The translations under genes and the position numbers were made by a program. Below, one piece after another: positions 1 through 7,762 of a stretch of DNA of 64,000 bases. Under the pieces are notes generated by a model, which had not been told where the DNA came from, made no database searches, and saw only the letters and a list, made by a program, of their open reading frames with translations. This DNA comes from JAJCYK01 sp965212195 (GTDB lineage Bacteria > Bacteroidota > Bacteroidia > Cytophagales > Cyclobacteriaceae): contig CBDBUW010000021.1 in the NCBI GenBank assembly GCA_965212195.1, positions 221,912-285,911 on the forward strand, given 5' to 3'. Within the stretch, counting starts at the first letter, position 1. Every line of letters begins with the position of its first letter.

Positions 1-43
1 CGGCATCTCCGTCATCGTACTCTACATAAGGTAAATGTGCCAT
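1..43 (-). CDS. Start of a carboxymuconolactone decarboxylase/AhpD-like protein (partial)
   Basis: Only the first 14 codons lie in the window; they begin at an ATG (41-43, minus strand) and read MAHLPYVEYDDGDA. An opening of this kind (a few residues, then PYV and an acidic stretch) resembles the start of small alkylhydroperoxidase/carboxymuconolactone decarboxylase proteins, but 14 residues cannot prove the family. What makes the call worth keeping is the context: a perfect 9-bp inverted repeat sits 15 nt upstream of this start, and a near-copy sits in front of the tetR gene that precedes it. The gene is therefore probably controlled by that TetR protein. Confidence 0.4.
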   Translation of the reverse strand, partial: MAHLPYVEYDDGDA

Positions 44-57
44 AAATTTTAGTTTGT

Positions 58-79
58 TAACTAAGCATACGCTTAGTTA
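58..79. promoter_or_regulatory. Palindromic operator, copy 1 (probable TetR site)
   Basis: Half-sites TAACTAAGC and GCTTAGTTA are perfect inverted repeats around the 4-nt spacer ATAC. The element lies between the 3' end of the tetR gene and the start codon of the partial gene at the left edge. A second copy with the same 4-nt spacing precedes tetR itself. Two matched palindromes at the two starts are typical of a local TetR regulon; the binding is inferred. Confidence 0.7.
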
Positions 80-93
80 TAGTTGAAATAAAA

Positions 94-663
94 TTACTTT
101 GTAATTCTGTCCACAGCGAAATTTATATAGTTTTTAATCTGCGCGGGATTTTTGATTTTGCTGTAAATGGAAATACTTTGAGCAATGCCCACCAAGAACT
201 CCGCACCTTCATCCAAGGACCGGCCTTTCATGGGGACACTATTGGCAATAGCTTTTGCGAAAAGAGCCTTCATTTCGGCGAAGAATTTAACCACGATTTT
301 ACGAATAACGGGGTCGAAGTGTTCTATCTCCCGTACTGAGTTTACCATCATACAGCTATTGGGAATTTTACCCTGGGCAATACTTAAGGCAAACCTGATG
401 AGAAAGGATTTCACATCAGACAAATCACTATCTGCCTGGCGCAACGGACCTAGGAATTCCCGGTCCAATTGAAGTTGATAATTTTCCAGTGACCGTTTGT
501 AAAGTTGTTGTTTGCTTTTAAATGTAGCATATATGGAGAACTGATTGATTCCCATGTCGTGCTCCAGGTTCCGGACGGTGGTTTTTTCATAACCTCGCTT
601 CCAAAATGACAACATCGCCCGCTGCAACACTTCTGCCTCGTCAAACTGTTTTACTCGTCCCAT
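94..663 (-). CDS. TetR/AcrR family transcriptional regulator
   Basis: The 189-aa protein has the family layout: an N-terminal helix-turn-helix at about residues 8-55, with the usual recognition-helix sequence GINQFSIYATFKSK (residues 38-51), followed by an all-helical C-terminal ligand and dimerisation domain. Such proteins repress promoters and let go when they bind a small hydrophobic ligand. The start is an ATG with a palindrome only 7 nt upstream, overlapping the predicted transcription start, so the gene is probably autorepressed. The same palindrome precedes the next gene downstream (left edge), which looks like a carboxymuconolactone decarboxylase/AhpD-type enzyme. The ligand cannot be told from sequence. 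Confidence 0.9.
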   Translation of the reverse strand: MGRVKQFDEAEVLQRAMLSFWKRGYEKTTVRNLEHDMGINQFSIYATFKSKQQLYKRSLENYQLQLDREFLGPLRQADSDLSDVKSFLIRFALSIAQGKIPNSCMMVNSVREIEHFDPVIRKIVVKFFAEMKALFAKAIANSVPMKGRSLDEGAEFLVGIAQSISIYSKIKNPAQIKNYINFAVDRITK

Positions 664-669
664 AGTTGA

Positions 670-689
670 AACTAAGCAATTGCTTGGTT
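670..689. promoter_or_regulatory. Palindromic operator, copy 2 (probable TetR site)
   Basis: Half-sites AACTAAGC and GCTTGGTT flank the spacer AATT; one position breaks perfect symmetry. The half-site sequence and 4-nt spacing match the copy at 58-79. On the minus strand a -7-like TAGATTTG (695-702) lies just upstream, which would place the transcription start inside this palindrome, as expected for an autorepressor site. Confidence 0.65.
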
Positions 690-694
690 ATAAC

Positions 695-702
695 CAAATC
701 TA
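695..702 (-). promoter_or_regulatory. Candidate -7 element of the tetR promoter
   Basis: The minus strand reads TAGATTTG, an exact fit to the Bacteroidetes -7 consensus TAnnTTTG, about 32 nt upstream of the tetR ATG. A convincing -33 TTTG at the usual 19-21 nt distance is not visible, so the call rests on one element plus its position next to the operator. Confidence 0.35.
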
Positions 703-757
703 TACAACCGATCAGAGGATGATCCCGTCTTATAAGTAAGAAGTAAAGATAGAATAA

Positions 758-1129
758 ATGAAGACTAGGAAGGTTAGGAGTTTAACATTGACCATTGCCT
801 TGAGTATATTCTTAGGGGGCTGTCTGGACACCTCGGAAGGCATTTTTATTCGTGTTCAGAATGAGGGTACGGCACTGGCCGAAGATCTTATTTTGGCGGG
901 AGAGAATTTTGGGAACCTGGATCCTACTGAATCGTCCAATTATATTCAAGTGCTACAGGCTTTTACCAGCCCCAATTACAGTTTGGTGGTAAACGGCCAA
1001 ACTATCGACGTGAGTTTTATTGTACCTGGAGATCCCTTATCTGATGGTTTCTTTACTTATCGACTGTCCTTCGATCTCGATGGGCAAGGCGAAGTGATAG
1101 AGTTGGACATGCAAGTAGCTCAGGATTAA
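758..1129 (+). CDS. Small lipoprotein of unknown function
   Basis: The 123-aa product starts with basic residues, a hydrophobic stretch and a lipobox ending FLGGC at Cys22, so it should be exported and lipidated. The mature part is acidic and rich in beta-type residues. It includes a stretch around residues 30-60 (VQNEGTALAEDLILAG) that reads like one strand pair of an immunoglobulin-like or CARDB-like fold; I cannot assign a family. It is transcribed away from tetR across a 94-nt gap, so the two may share a control region. The downstream gene is convergent and starts 10 nt after its stop. Confidence 0.75.
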   Translation: MKTRKVRSLTLTIALSIFLGGCLDTSEGIFIRVQNEGTALAEDLILAGENFGNLDPTESSNYIQVLQAFTSPNYSLVVNGQTIDVSFIVPGDPLSDGFFTYRLSFDLDGQGEVIELDMQVAQD

Positions 1130-1139
1130 CGCCCTTGAT

Positions 1140-1511
1140 TTATTTTTCTTGAACCAACGTAAGAGTGTTGAGGTCGGGATCTTTAAAATGGGCTAAAATT
1201 CCACCCCAGGATTGTGTTTGTGGGGGGCCTAGAAAATCCACCCCTAAGCGTGACAGTTGTTGATAGCTGGTATGTATGTCATCAACACCAAAAGATACGC
1301 CGGTAAATCTTCCCACCAGCTTTGTGAATTCATCTTCATTTTGGGATAGCACCTCCAATCCCAAGTACACTGCAGGCGCCGCCTCAATTTGGGCCCACCC
1401 GGAGTTAAGATCCTTGCTAATAACATTCAGTTTCAGAATTTTTTGATAGAATTCCAGCGCTTTTTCAAGATCGCTAATAAAGATCCTGATGGTATTTATT
1501 TTTAAACTCAT
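1140..1511 (-). CDS. VOC superfamily (glyoxalase/bleomycin-resistance-like) protein
   Basis: The 123-aa length and the pattern of an N-terminal beta strand, the helix SDLEKALEFYQKIL (residues 13-26), and a C-terminal GGILAHFKDPDLNTLTLVQ (residues 103-121) fit the vicinal oxygen chelate fold, here with the two beta-alpha-beta-beta-beta modules of one domain. These proteins use a metal to act on or bind small molecules. Typical His/Glu metal ligands are not all obvious, so a specific activity such as lactoylglutathione lyase is not supported. It follows modA by only 2 nt and is probably co-transcribed with it, but no functional link is evident. Confidence 0.85.
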   Translation of the reverse strand: MSLKINTIRIFISDLEKALEFYQKILKLNVISKDLNSGWAQIEAAPAVYLGLEVLSQNEDEFTKLVGRFTGVSFGVDDIHTSYQQLSRLGVDFLGPPQTQSWGGILAHFKDPDLNTLTLVQEK

Positions 1512-1513
1512 GC

Positions 1514-2281
1514 TTAGATATTTTCATTTTGCGGAACCCGATATCCGTATTTTTTTAGTATGGCTACCGCACTTTCGGAGAACAAAAAGGCCTCAAATTG
1601 GTGGGATGCCTGTTTCATTTGGGGACGGTTGCTTAATAATACCATACTTTGTGCTATAGGCTTATAGTAGCTGGTATCCACGTATTTCCATTGGGCTATT
1701 TTCGGGGCATCAAAGGCATATAACACCGATTGACCGGTAAAGCCTACCTGGGCTGCTTCAGATAGTATGAATTGATTGGTTTGTGAGATGCTTTCCCCAT
1801 AAACTAATTTGGGCTGTATTCGGTTCCATATTCCTGCCTTCTCCAAAAACGCCTGAGTGGCCTGTCCGTAAGGAGCAGTTAGAGGATTGGCAATGGCTAC
1901 GTGAGTGACGTCAGGATGCAGGAGTGTTTCGGGTTTGAGTGTTAAGTGCGGGTGCTGACTCCACATGATTAACTGACCAAAGGCGTATGTTCTGGGTTTT
2001 GAATAGACCATACCGGAGTGATAAAGATCCATAGGGTATTTTACATCCGCAGAAACGAATACGTCATAGGGAGCTCCCTGCTTGATCTGAGTGGTTAGTT
2101 TTCCAGAAGAGCTGATCACGATTTTACAGGGAATCCCGGATTGATCACTGAAAGCCTTTATCAATTCAGTCATGGCATATTGCATGTTGGCGGCAGTGGC
2201 AATAACCAGCGTATTCGAGGATTCCTGAGGTTGGCAGGAGATCATTAGCAGCAGTAAGCCAAGAAATTTCAATGCTCTCAT
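1514..2281 (-). CDS. modA: Molybdate ABC transporter substrate-binding lipoprotein, ModA-like
   Basis: This 255-aa lipoprotein has a short signal ending LMISC at Cys16, followed by VIATAANMQYAMTELIKAF and a downstream SSGKLTTQIKQGAPYDVFVSAD-type stretch (split here across two motifs of the family), the hallmark of periplasmic molybdate/tungstate-binding proteins. It should capture the oxyanion and hand it to a ModB permease. The start chosen is the ATG at 2281; a TTG 15 nt upstream is less likely because the ATG leaves a normal lipoprotein signal. No modB or modC lies in the window: downstream is a VOC gene and upstream a repeat-bounded block, so the transporter partners are elsewhere or lost. 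Confidence 0.8.
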   Translation of the reverse strand: MRALKFLGLLLLMISCQPQESSNTLVIATAANMQYAMTELIKAFSDQSGIPCKIVISSSGKLTTQIKQGAPYDVFVSADVKYPMDLYHSGMVYSKPRTYAFGQLIMWSQHPHLTLKPETLLHPDVTHVAIANPLTAPYGQATQAFLEKAGIWNRIQPKLVYGESISQTNQFILSEAAQVGFTGQSVLYAFDAPKIAQWKYVDTSYYKPIAQSMVLLSNRPQMKQASHQFEAFLFSESAVAILKKYGYRVPQNENI

Positions 2282-2364
2282 GAGGTCAATTAACAATTAA
2301 CATTTAACAATTAAAAATATCCGTTTGCCATCTCATAGGTACTGAGCCGAACCATTTATTTTTG

Positions 2365-2421
2365 TCAATCTCAACCAATAACACCCCCAGCCTTTAACTT
2401 GAAATCGGGTGGGTGGAGGGG
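2365..2421. repeat. Imperfect direct repeat, left copy
   Basis: This copy opens with TCAATCTCAAC, passes through AACTT, and ends with GGGTGGGTGGAGGGG (2407-2421), a run of closely spaced G tracts. The partner is at 2562-2617. Middle portions differ, so the copies are diverged. Confidence 0.55.
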
Positions 2422-2561
2422 ATCCGGAATAATTACGTCGGTCGATCAGTCCACTAGCGGCCAAAGCCTGCCCCTCCCCTGATGTTACGGCAGCACGCGG
2501 ATGGTGCCTGCCTTGCCGGCAGCAGGACGCTCGCGGCCAGGCGTCCACCAAAAAATTTCCC

Positions 2562-2617
2562 TCAATCTCAACTGCTGATACTCAAAGTTGATAACTTAAT
2601 AATGGGTGGGTGGGGGG
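2562..2617. repeat. Imperfect direct repeat, right copy
   Basis: It opens with the same TCAATCTCAAC, contains AACTTAATAA, and ends GGGTGGGTGGGGGG (2604-2617). The spacing of opening, AACTT and G-tract parts matches the left copy at 2365-2421. Confidence 0.55.
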
Positions 2618-2660
2618 CACCCCAATGAAATCTTGTTATTTCGACCTTTACGAGGTCTTG

Positions 2661-3443
2661 TCACTCTACCACGATCGCCTGTCCCAAAACGGTAAATATC
2701 TCCACACCGGGCAGCTTGTAGCGGAGTTCTTTAAGGTCAGCAGCGCTAATGTTGGGATCTATATGGGTCAGCAGTAGACGTTTGGGCTTAATGTATTGAT
2801 CCACCCATTGGGGGCCCTGATCGTCCCATAGCAGCCAGTAAGGTAAAATGGCCAGATCAATAGTTTCAAGGGGTAATTGCAATGCATCAAAAACATGTTC
2901 ATACCAATCGGTATCCCCCACGTGCAATATGGATTTACCACCCATTGATATCAGGTAACCGATGTTTTGCACATTTTTGTGCAGGTATTCATTGCCGTGA
3001 TCCATACGGAAGGCCTGTAATTGCATTCCCTCAAACTGGTACTCGTTTATCCGGTAATCATCATAGGGGATGGTAATGGTGTGGGCATAGCTTTTTTGTT
3101 TTAAAGGGTCTGTTACCTGCCTGCTGCCCACGACGGTCGTTTTTCGGAACCCCAAATGTAGCTGGGAACTGTAATGATCACCATGGTAATGGGTGACCAG
3201 TGAAAGGTCCGGTACTGGATAATTTCCACCTTCGTGCAAGAGGTCTGCAACTAGTTTCTCGGAAGGAGGGAGGTAGGCTGGTTTATAGAACTCATGCAGC
3301 CCATCGATCAATACGGTATGTTCTGAAGATTCCAGTAGCACTCCCATATTACCGGTGTAAGTGATGGTGACTTGTGCCATAGCTGGAATCCACAGCAAAG
3401 TTATTCCTGCGAGAATTATACATCTATTTATAAACCAGGTCAT
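2661..3443 (-). CDS. Exported metallo-beta-lactamase-fold hydrolase
   Basis: The 260-aa protein has a signal peptide (hydrophobic residues 8-22 ending AMAQ) and the metal-binding motif THYHGDH (His85, His87, Asp89, His90), followed by LHVGDTDW near residue 175 and LLTHIDPN near residue 226. These are the ligand-bearing loops of the MBL fold. The arrangement resembles the UlaG/L-ascorbate-lactonase-like branch that also includes many uncharacterised periplasmic members, so substrate is unknown. The ATG overlaps the stop of the upstream membrane-protein gene as ATGA, so the two are probably translated together. Secretion to the periplasm is inferred from the signal. Confidence 0.85.
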   Translation of the reverse strand: MTWFINRCIILAGITLLWIPAMAQVTITYTGNMGVLLESSEHTVLIDGLHEFYKPAYLPPSEKLVADLLHEGGNYPVPDLSLVTHYHGDHYSSQLHLGFRKTTVVGSRQVTDPLKQKSYAHTITIPYDDYRINEYQFEGMQLQAFRMDHGNEYLHKNVQNIGYLISMGGKSILHVGDTDWYEHVFDALQLPLETIDLAILPYWLLWDDQGPQWVDQYIKPKRLLLTHIDPNISAADLKELRYKLPGVEIFTVLGQAIVVE

Positions 3444-3925
3444 AAGCTATGAAGATCTTGGAACTTCTGAAGCCACAAATTCTCGGATAGCACTGTATCT
3501 GAAACCACAAAGACAATCAATTCCAGCATAACTAATGATAGTACTTGACTTTCAACTTTTTTGATTACCACATCATTAAGCTTCATGGTAAAAATAACTG
3601 CCAATAATAAGTAATTAAAAAATCTGACCTCCCAATCTGTAAAAGGAATTGCCAATTGTGTCCATAGTAATACACCAATGATTAGATTATAATACAAAGG
3701 TTGGGTATTATTTTTCCTTAAATTCCAGGCGGTCTTAAACAAAACAACACCTGCGATCAAGGCAAATAACCTTCCCGCGGCTAGTAGTAAATAGGCGCCG
3801 GGCATCCTCACCAATAACATATAACTTCCCACCACCCATATGGCGAATAGTAAAAACAAAATTGAGTATATGGAAGGACTTCCACTGAACAGGTACCAAA
3901 GACTAAGCAGCAATAAGCCTCCCAA
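3440..3925 (-). CDS. Multi-pass membrane protein of unknown function, start uncertain
   Basis: From a TTG at 3925 the frame encodes 161 aa with about four or five membrane segments, for example ILFLLFAIWVVGSYMLL and YLLLAAGRLFALIAGVVLF. I do not recognise a family. The frame stays open upstream to a TAA at 4100-4102 and the extra 58 codons also look coding: they include a further membrane segment (IIIVVVVLSCFTLAIL) and a polar N-terminal stretch, yet contain no ATG or GTG. The true start may thus be a rare codon upstream of the TTG, or the start may have been lost. Its stop overlaps the start of the metallo-hydrolase gene by 4 nt. Confidence 0.65.
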   Translation of the reverse strand: MGGLLLLSLWYLFSGSPSIYSILFLLFAIWVVGSYMLLVRMPGAYLLLAAGRLFALIAGVVLFKTAWNLRKNNTQPLYYNLIIGVLLWTQLAIPFTDWEVRFFNYLLLAVIFTMKLNDVVIKKVESQVLSLVMLELIVFVVSDTVLSENLWLQKFQDLHSL

Positions 3926-4099
3926 TACTGTTCGAATTAACCATGGTGAGGGAGTTAGTTCAGTGAGTTTTAGGATAGCTAAAGTAAAGCAAGAGAGGAC
4001 TACTACTACTATTATTATCCTTTCAAATAATCTGGAGAGTTTACTGCTTTGCGAGTTTGAAATTGTTATTGAAATTTGATTTTTAAATTTGCTATTGTT

Positions 4100-4495
4100 T
4101 TAGCTGGAAAGATTCCACTTCTTTGATCTCAACAGAAACCTGCCTACCCAAAAACCCAAAACCAAAGTAGCGCCACCGAGTACATCAAACCACACTGGTC
4201 CGGAAGCCTTACCGGTTTGAATCAACCAAAAAGTTTCCAATATCACCAGCAGGGACAGCACTCCCAAGGGTATTTCCGTTTGCCGACGAACTATTGAAAA
4301 AGCTGCGACTCCGGCAAGTACCGCTGCAAAAAAAGAACCCAATCCGGCCAACGCTAATTCTAGAGGGCCGGATTTGTACCAGCCTATTCCATGAAACATT
4401 ATTTCCTGAACTAAAGTGGTGCCCAGTACCAACAGCAATTCTCCAATGATGATGGCCAGAAAGATCCGCAACAAGTTGTACCAGTTAATAAGCAT
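4100..4495 (-). CDS. Small membrane protein of unknown function
   Basis: The 131-aa product has four likely membrane helices, starting with an N-terminal segment (LLRIFLAIIIGELLLVLGTT) and ending with GATLVLGFWVGRFLL. No family is recognised; the size and pattern are like many DUF-class four-helix membrane proteins of Bacteroidetes. An ATG at 4495 is preferred over the GTG at 4501. Its TAA stop is in the same reading frame as the long open frame that follows (3440-4099), which is unusual and is discussed as a finding. Confidence 0.7.
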   Translation of the reverse strand: MLINWYNLLRIFLAIIIGELLLVLGTTLVQEIMFHGIGWYKSGPLELALAGLGSFFAAVLAGVAAFSIVRRQTEIPLGVLSLLVILETFWLIQTGKASGPVWFDVLGGATLVLGFWVGRFLLRSKKWNLSS

Positions 4496-4585
4496 ATTCA
4501 CTTGATGATTGCCTTATTCAATATGCACATTTGAATGGGAGTGGTCAATGGTATTTACACCGACGGTAATGACATTTTCCGATTG

Positions 4586-6484
4586 TTAATTTATTTCTAG
4601 CAATAAGGATTCTAATGGTTGCAATCCTACAGGGATCTTCCCAAGATTATCCACTACATCCAATTCGAAGGTCCGTTCACCATAAAGCTGATCTGTTATG
4701 GAAGTTTTCCCATCCCGTATATTTAAAGTCGCTATAATGTCAGGAGGGAGCAGCAGATCAAATTGTTGTGACTGTGATGGACTAAAGTTGCAGATCACCA
4801 GTAGTTTTTCCTCCCCCTTAAATCTTAAGTATGCATAGACTTGATCGGAGTAGCCTTTGGTTTGTACACGATTGTATTGGTGTACCTCCCGGTATTCTCC
4901 CAACAGTGCCGTATTGATCAAAGTGAAGTTTAAGAGTCTCCGGTAAAAATCGCGCAACTCTTTTTCTTCTGGGGACAATTGACCACCATCAAACTTTAAG
5001 TTGTTCACCCACCGCTGATGGTGGGGTACCCCTATATAATCAAAAATTGAGGTTCGTGAGGGCTTGCCAAACCCGGCATCCTCTGCACCAGGTTCACCCA
5101 CTTCCTGACCAAAGTAGATCATGGTGGGGGAGGTACTGATGGTGGCGGATAATACCATGGCTGGTTTGGCGTATTGAGCATTACCTGCAAACTGAGGACT
5201 GGCTATACGCTGTTCATCATGATTTTCCAGAAAATGGAGCATGTGATGCTCAATATCCGCAAGTCCCTCAAGGATTGTAGGGATATTATCTGTCGAACCG
5301 TTACCTTGGATGATATGCTTCAAGGTGTCATATAATTCCACTTTGTCGTAGAGGTAGTCCATTTTTCCTAGTTGTATATAATCTCTGTAAAGCTTGGGGT
5401 TATATACTTCGGCCAGCAATAGGGCTTGATCATTTTTACTTTTAATTTGAGAATTGAGATAGCTCCAAAACTCTACAGGCACCAGTTCGGCCATATCGAA
5501 GCGAAATCCATCCACACCCAGTTTCAACCAGTATTGGGTGATATCTTTAAACTTTTTCCAGGAGTCCGGAACTTCTTGGGTCTTCCAGAATTCAAGATGT
5601 TGCTCATACCCTTGCCGGTGGAATCCATCGGGCAGGGAGACGAAATCCTTGGTGCCGTCGGGCTGGATCCCGTAGTTGATCTTTACGGTTTCGTACCAAT
5701 CATGGAAGTGGGGCTGGGACAACCGAGACCCGTTACCGGTCCATTTTGAGGGTACTTCCCGGTAATATCCATCTGCCAAAGGATGAGGCTCTCCACCCAG
5801 AGGAAGGTAACCATCTAGAGCCATCGGCACCTTAAAATTCTCATGGGGATTGTAGTAGAAGTTGTTATTGCGCCTGTAAGTAACACTGGTATCATCTTGG
5901 GCGCCAAAGTCTTTTATACCTGGGGGGTTGGTCTTTCCCTCATAGCCCCGAGCTACGTGGTTGGGTACGATATCGATCAATACCTTCAACCCCTGGGCAT
6001 GGCTGCGCTTGATCAATTCCAGGAACTCCTGAAGTCGGCGGGCAGGATCTTCAGCTAGATCAGGGTTTACATTGTAATAGTCCTTTACCGCATAAGGCGA
6101 GCCGGCCCGTCCCTTCACTACATCGGGGTCGTCGTTTGATATCCCATAATCGGAATAGTCTGTAATAACCGCATGGTGAGGAACCCCTGTAAACCAAATG
6201 TGGGTTATGCCCAAATCTTTTATTTCTTGAAGTGCTTTGTCTGTAAAATGATGAAACTTACCTACGCCGTTTTCCTCCAGGCTACCCCAAGGTATATTGT
6301 TAGATTTTGTATTCCCGAATAACCGGGTAAATACCTGGTAAATGACAATTTTCTGTTTTTCCATGTCCGGCAGCTGAGGGCTTTGGTCTGTAGGTTCTGT
6401 AGATGTTGTGTTTTGGCAAGCGACAAGCATGGAGTAGATAAACATGGTCGAGAGCAAAAACTTTATCATATTCTTTGAATCCAT
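4586..6484 (-). CDS. Alpha-amylase family (GH13) lipoprotein
   Basis: The protein (632 aa from the ATG at 6484) has a lipoprotein signal ending MLVAC and all four GH13 motifs: DIVPNHV (171-177), GFRFDM with nucleophile Asp330, LLLAEVYNP with acid/base Glu359, and ENHDEQ with Asp423. The C-terminal 100 residues form the usual all-beta domain C. It should cleave alpha-glucans or rearrange maltooligosaccharides at the cell surface or in the periplasm. The frame runs to 6541, but starts at 6484 or 6469 leave a normal signal peptide and room for a promoter in front of the divergent araC-type gene, which is a plausible regulator. No susCD genes are nearby, so this is not a complete starch utilisation locus. 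Confidence 0.9.
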   Translation of the reverse strand: MDSKNMIKFLLSTMFIYSMLVACQNTTSTEPTDQSPQLPDMEKQKIVIYQVFTRLFGNTKSNNIPWGSLEENGVGKFHHFTDKALQEIKDLGITHIWFTGVPHHAVITDYSDYGISNDDPDVVKGRAGSPYAVKDYYNVNPDLAEDPARRLQEFLELIKRSHAQGLKVLIDIVPNHVARGYEGKTNPPGIKDFGAQDDTSVTYRRNNNFYYNPHENFKVPMALDGYLPLGGEPHPLADGYYREVPSKWTGNGSRLSQPHFHDWYETVKINYGIQPDGTKDFVSLPDGFHRQGYEQHLEFWKTQEVPDSWKKFKDITQYWLKLGVDGFRFDMAELVPVEFWSYLNSQIKSKNDQALLLAEVYNPKLYRDYIQLGKMDYLYDKVELYDTLKHIIQGNGSTDNIPTILEGLADIEHHMLHFLENHDEQRIASPQFAGNAQYAKPAMVLSATISTSPTMIYFGQEVGEPGAEDAGFGKPSRTSIFDYIGVPHHQRWVNNLKFDGGQLSPEEKELRDFYRRLLNFTLINTALLGEYREVHQYNRVQTKGYSDQVYAYLRFKGEEKLLVICNFSPSQSQQFDLLLPPDIIATLNIRDGKTSITDQLYGERTFELDVVDNLGKIPVGLQPLESLLLEIN

Positions 6485-6564
6485 ACAGCAAGCAATATAC
6501 GAATTGACAGTGAGTTTGGCGGTGGGAGTGCGTGCAGGCATTGATAATTTGTTATTATTAGGAG

Positions 6565-7707
6565 ATGATTGAGAAACTGGGCTTAGTTCTGCTTATTGTG
6601 GTGATCGGTCAATTGACCTTTCTGTGTTTCTTTTTGTTTACCAGTAAGCAGGGTAAAGTTCTCAGTAACCGAATATTGGGGATCTTCTTTCTGTTGTTGG
6701 CTGTGAATCTGATCGACCTATTGCTAAAGTTCAATGGCTACGATTCCTACTACCGGCCGCTGGCCTTGGTCGATGATGCCTTCGTTCTACTATATGGTCC
6801 TTTAATATTCCTCTACTCCTACACCATAATTTATAAAGATGTAAAATGGATAAACCGGTGGTGGTGGCATTTTGTGCCCTTCATACTACTGGCGGTCTTT
6901 ATGATATTAATCCAGAATATTCATCCCGTTTCACAGCAAACTCAGATGCTGGAAGACATAGACCAGTTTCGCTTACCTAAAGCCATCTTTTTGGCCATGA
7001 CCCTTACCTATTTGCACCCCCTTATTTATTTGCTGTGGTCGTACCGACTATTAGGCCGATACCGCCAATCTATCCGGCAGCAATTTTCAAATATTGGCGC
7101 TATTGATCTAAACTGGCTGGGGTTCACCCTGAATTCGGTATTGTTCCTTATGGTAGTGGCCATTTTACATTCCCTGGCGCCGGTGGTCTTCCAAACTGAT
7201 TTCGCCCGGTTAAGTTTGTTGATGTTGATCATCTGGCTGCTGTTTTTTGTTAACCGCTGGCTGCTGAAAGCACTAAAGCATTCGGAACTGTTCGAGGGGA
7301 TAGCCGCCCGACCTAAAGTAAAATATCGGGGATCAAGACTATCAGAGGAGGAAGGAGCGCAGCTACGGGTAGCACTGGAGCGTTATTTAAAAGACAAAAA
7401 ACCCTACTTGGATGCGGATCTTTCAATCGACCAATTAGCCGGCCAAATGGGTACTTCCGCAAAAAAATTAAGTCAGGTCATCAATCAATCCTACGGTCAG
7501 CGATTCTATGAATGGGTGAACGGACATAGGATTGCGGAGGCCAAAGAATTACTGGTTAGCCAGCCTGATCACACGGTGTTGGAGATACTTTATCAATGCG
7601 GTTATAACTCCAAATCGTCTTTCAATACCTTTTTTAAAAAATATACCGGCACCACACCTACAGCCTTCAGAATTAAAAAATTCTCTGAAAAAGGTTCGAG
7701 TTCCTGA
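6565..7707 (+). CDS. Membrane-anchored AraC-family transcriptional regulator
   Basis: The 380-aa protein has about seven N-terminal membrane helices (residues 5-235; the first is LVLLIVVIGQLTFLCFFLF) and a C-terminal AraC/XylS DNA-binding domain at about 270-375. The latter has the first helix-turn-helix around LSIDQLAGQMGTSAKKLSQV and the second around ILYQCGYNSKSSFNTFFKKY, followed by TGTTPTAFR. Such regulators couple a membrane signal directly to DNA binding. A strong GGAG sits immediately before the ATG. It is divergent from the GH13 gene with about 80 nt between starts, so control of that gene is plausible but inferred. Confidence 0.9.
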   Translation: MIEKLGLVLLIVVIGQLTFLCFFLFTSKQGKVLSNRILGIFFLLLAVNLIDLLLKFNGYDSYYRPLALVDDAFVLLYGPLIFLYSYTIIYKDVKWINRWWWHFVPFILLAVFMILIQNIHPVSQQTQMLEDIDQFRLPKAIFLAMTLTYLHPLIYLLWSYRLLGRYRQSIRQQFSNIGAIDLNWLGFTLNSVLFLMVVAILHSLAPVVFQTDFARLSLLMLIIWLLFFVNRWLLKALKHSELFEGIAARPKVKYRGSRLSEEEGAQLRVALERYLKDKKPYLDADLSIDQLAGQMGTSAKKLSQVINQSYGQRFYEWVNGHRIAEAKELLVSQPDHTVLEILYQCGYNSKSSFNTFFKKYTGTTPTAFRIKKFSEKGSSS

Positions 7708-7762
7708 ACTACGTCGATTATTAGGGGCATTATGACTTGTTTTAAGCAAAAACAACGAAAAA

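Larger units (their letters stand above)
2282..2660. other. Gene-free GC-rich block bounded by direct repeats
   Basis: No convincing gene lies here. Next to modA is an AT-rich run built from ATTAACAATT-like words. A roughly 140-bp GC-rich centre (about 2422-2561) contains CTGCC/GGCAG inverted repeats and GC content well above the neighbours. It is flanked by two imperfect direct repeats (2365-2421 and 2562-2617), each opening TCAATCTCAAC and closing with GGGTGGGTGG. A 72-codon open frame spans it on the minus strand but looks like translated GC-rich repeat. The block resembles a small intergenic repeat or a scar of rearrangement. Confidence 0.55.

Noticed and set aside
2333..2551. 72-codon minus-strand frame in the GC-rich block
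   Set aside because: It has biased, repeat-like composition (many Arg, Gly, Ser, Pro), no domain or signal, and lies across the direct-repeat structure; it is more likely non-coding.
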